64,000 bases of DNA from Leucaena leucocephala (Eukaryota; Streptophyta; Magnoliopsida; Fabales; Fabaceae). The DNA is taken from positions 23,784,019 to 23,848,018 of the forward strand of contig CM073552.1 in the NCBI GenBank assembly GCA_037074615.1. Reading direction: 5' to 3'. Under the pieces are notes generated by a model, which saw only the letters and a program-made list of their open reading frames with translations, searched no databases and was not told the origin of the DNA. A program made the translations under genes and the position numbers. Positions within the stretch are counted from its first letter, which is position 1. The number at the start of each line of letters is the position of its first letter. Below, in pieces: positions 63,901 to 64,000 of this stretch.

Positions 63901-64000
63901 ACTGTCCGAAATGGCACTTTTCGGCTCCGGTGGCGGCCGGATTGGAAAATTCCTACAGGGCAGCGTGGCTCTCCATAAATTACAAGCTAGGACTCCCTGG

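Larger units (their letters stand above)
22594..64000 (+). repeat. 185-bp satellite DNA array, head to tail, continuing past the window
   Basis: The monomer is 185 bp (a few are 184 because of a missing T in AACGCTAAAATCC). By length the array holds about 220 copies, all in one orientation. A typical late monomer (60577-60761) starts CCGAAATGGCACTTTTCGGC and ends AAATCCTCAGACTGT. By hand count the consensus is about 49% GC, well above the flanks. Nearly every monomer has a HindIII site (AAGCTT), about ten CpGs and several short dyads. The array begins abruptly at 22594 within a monomer. Short recurrent reading frames of 60-222 codons arise only because the unit lacks stops in some frames; they show no protein homology. 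Nucleosome-scale length suggests a centromeric or heterochromatic satellite (inference). Confidence 0.98.
33361..64000 (+). repeat. Satellite subfamily C, homogenised interior
   Basis: From here on monomers differ at only a handful of alternating sites: GGTGGTGG or GGTGGCGG; TTCCTACAGG or TTTCTACAGG; GGCTCTCCATAAA, GATCTCCATAAA or GATCTCAGAAAA; ACAAGCTAGG or ACAAAATAGG; CTTGACGTG or CTTGTCGTG; TCACCGG, TCACGGG or TGACCGG; AACGCTAAAATCC or AAGCCCAAAATCC. Combinations of these mark monomer types and reveal the higher-order units listed separately. Confidence 0.9.

Noticed and set aside
22620..64000. Over a hundred short reading frames in the array, some up to 222 codons, on both strands
   Set aside because: They recur every 185 bp with the satellite, exist in several frames at once, have no homology or start context, and follow from a repeat whose length is not a multiple of three and that lacks stops in some frames.
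22594..64000. CRISPR-like or other spaced repeat array
   Set aside because: Repeats are contiguous 185-bp monomers with no unique spacers, in plant nuclear DNA.
22594..64000. CENP-B box in the monomer
   Set aside because: The TTCG-containing sites do not fit the required downstream A and CGGG positions.
1..64000. tRNA or rRNA genes
   Set aside because: No cloverleaf with A/B boxes or rRNA core sequence was noticed by eye on either strand.

Overview
The window is nuclear DNA of a flowering plant, most likely a eudicot; I cannot name the species. The evidence is an intron-containing plant-type GH5 endo-beta-mannanase relic, plant-type L1 and RTE non-LTR retrotransposons, a Ty1/copia element, AT-rich intergenic DNA, and a 41-kb array of nucleosome-sized satellite DNA. 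No intact protein-coding gene is complete in the window.

Layout. 58-1424 (+): the last four exons of a broken endo-beta-mannanase gene. 1467-2857: a long imperfect inverted repeat directly downstream. 3028-4855 (-): a 5'-truncated L1-type LINE with reverse transcriptase C-terminus, zinc-binding region and RNase H. 4856-6474: AT-rich DNA without recognisable genes. 6475-6993 and 14815-15150: two diverged direct copies of one segment flanking a nest of transposable elements, namely a degenerate Ty1/copia element (7067-12291, -) with an internal 549-bp tandem duplication, and a 5'-truncated RTE element (12292-14402, +). 15151-19676: noncoding, with a perfect hairpin and a four-unit array of about 240 bp. 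19677-20781 (-): the first three coding exons of an unidentified gene. 21784-22212 (-): a second RTE 3' fragment.

22594 to the right edge: an uninterrupted head-to-tail array of a 185-bp monomer (about 220 copies by length), all in one orientation. The left 5 kb is older and more diverse. The middle (27.4-33.4 kb) mixes two older families. From about 33.4 kb onward the monomers are highly homogenised and built from nested higher-order repeats (3-, 4-, 14-, 21- and 22-monomer periods, and an offset near 60 monomers). Each monomer carries several short dyad symmetries, a HindIII site and about ten CpGs. Nucleosome-scale length, dyads and higher-order structure suggest a centromeric or other major heterochromatic satellite; this is inference.

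The many short reading frames in the array are by-products of the repeat, not genes. The window reads as a transition from transposon-rich pericentromeric-like DNA into a satellite block, and the best candidate for something undescribed is the satellite with its multi-scale organisation.
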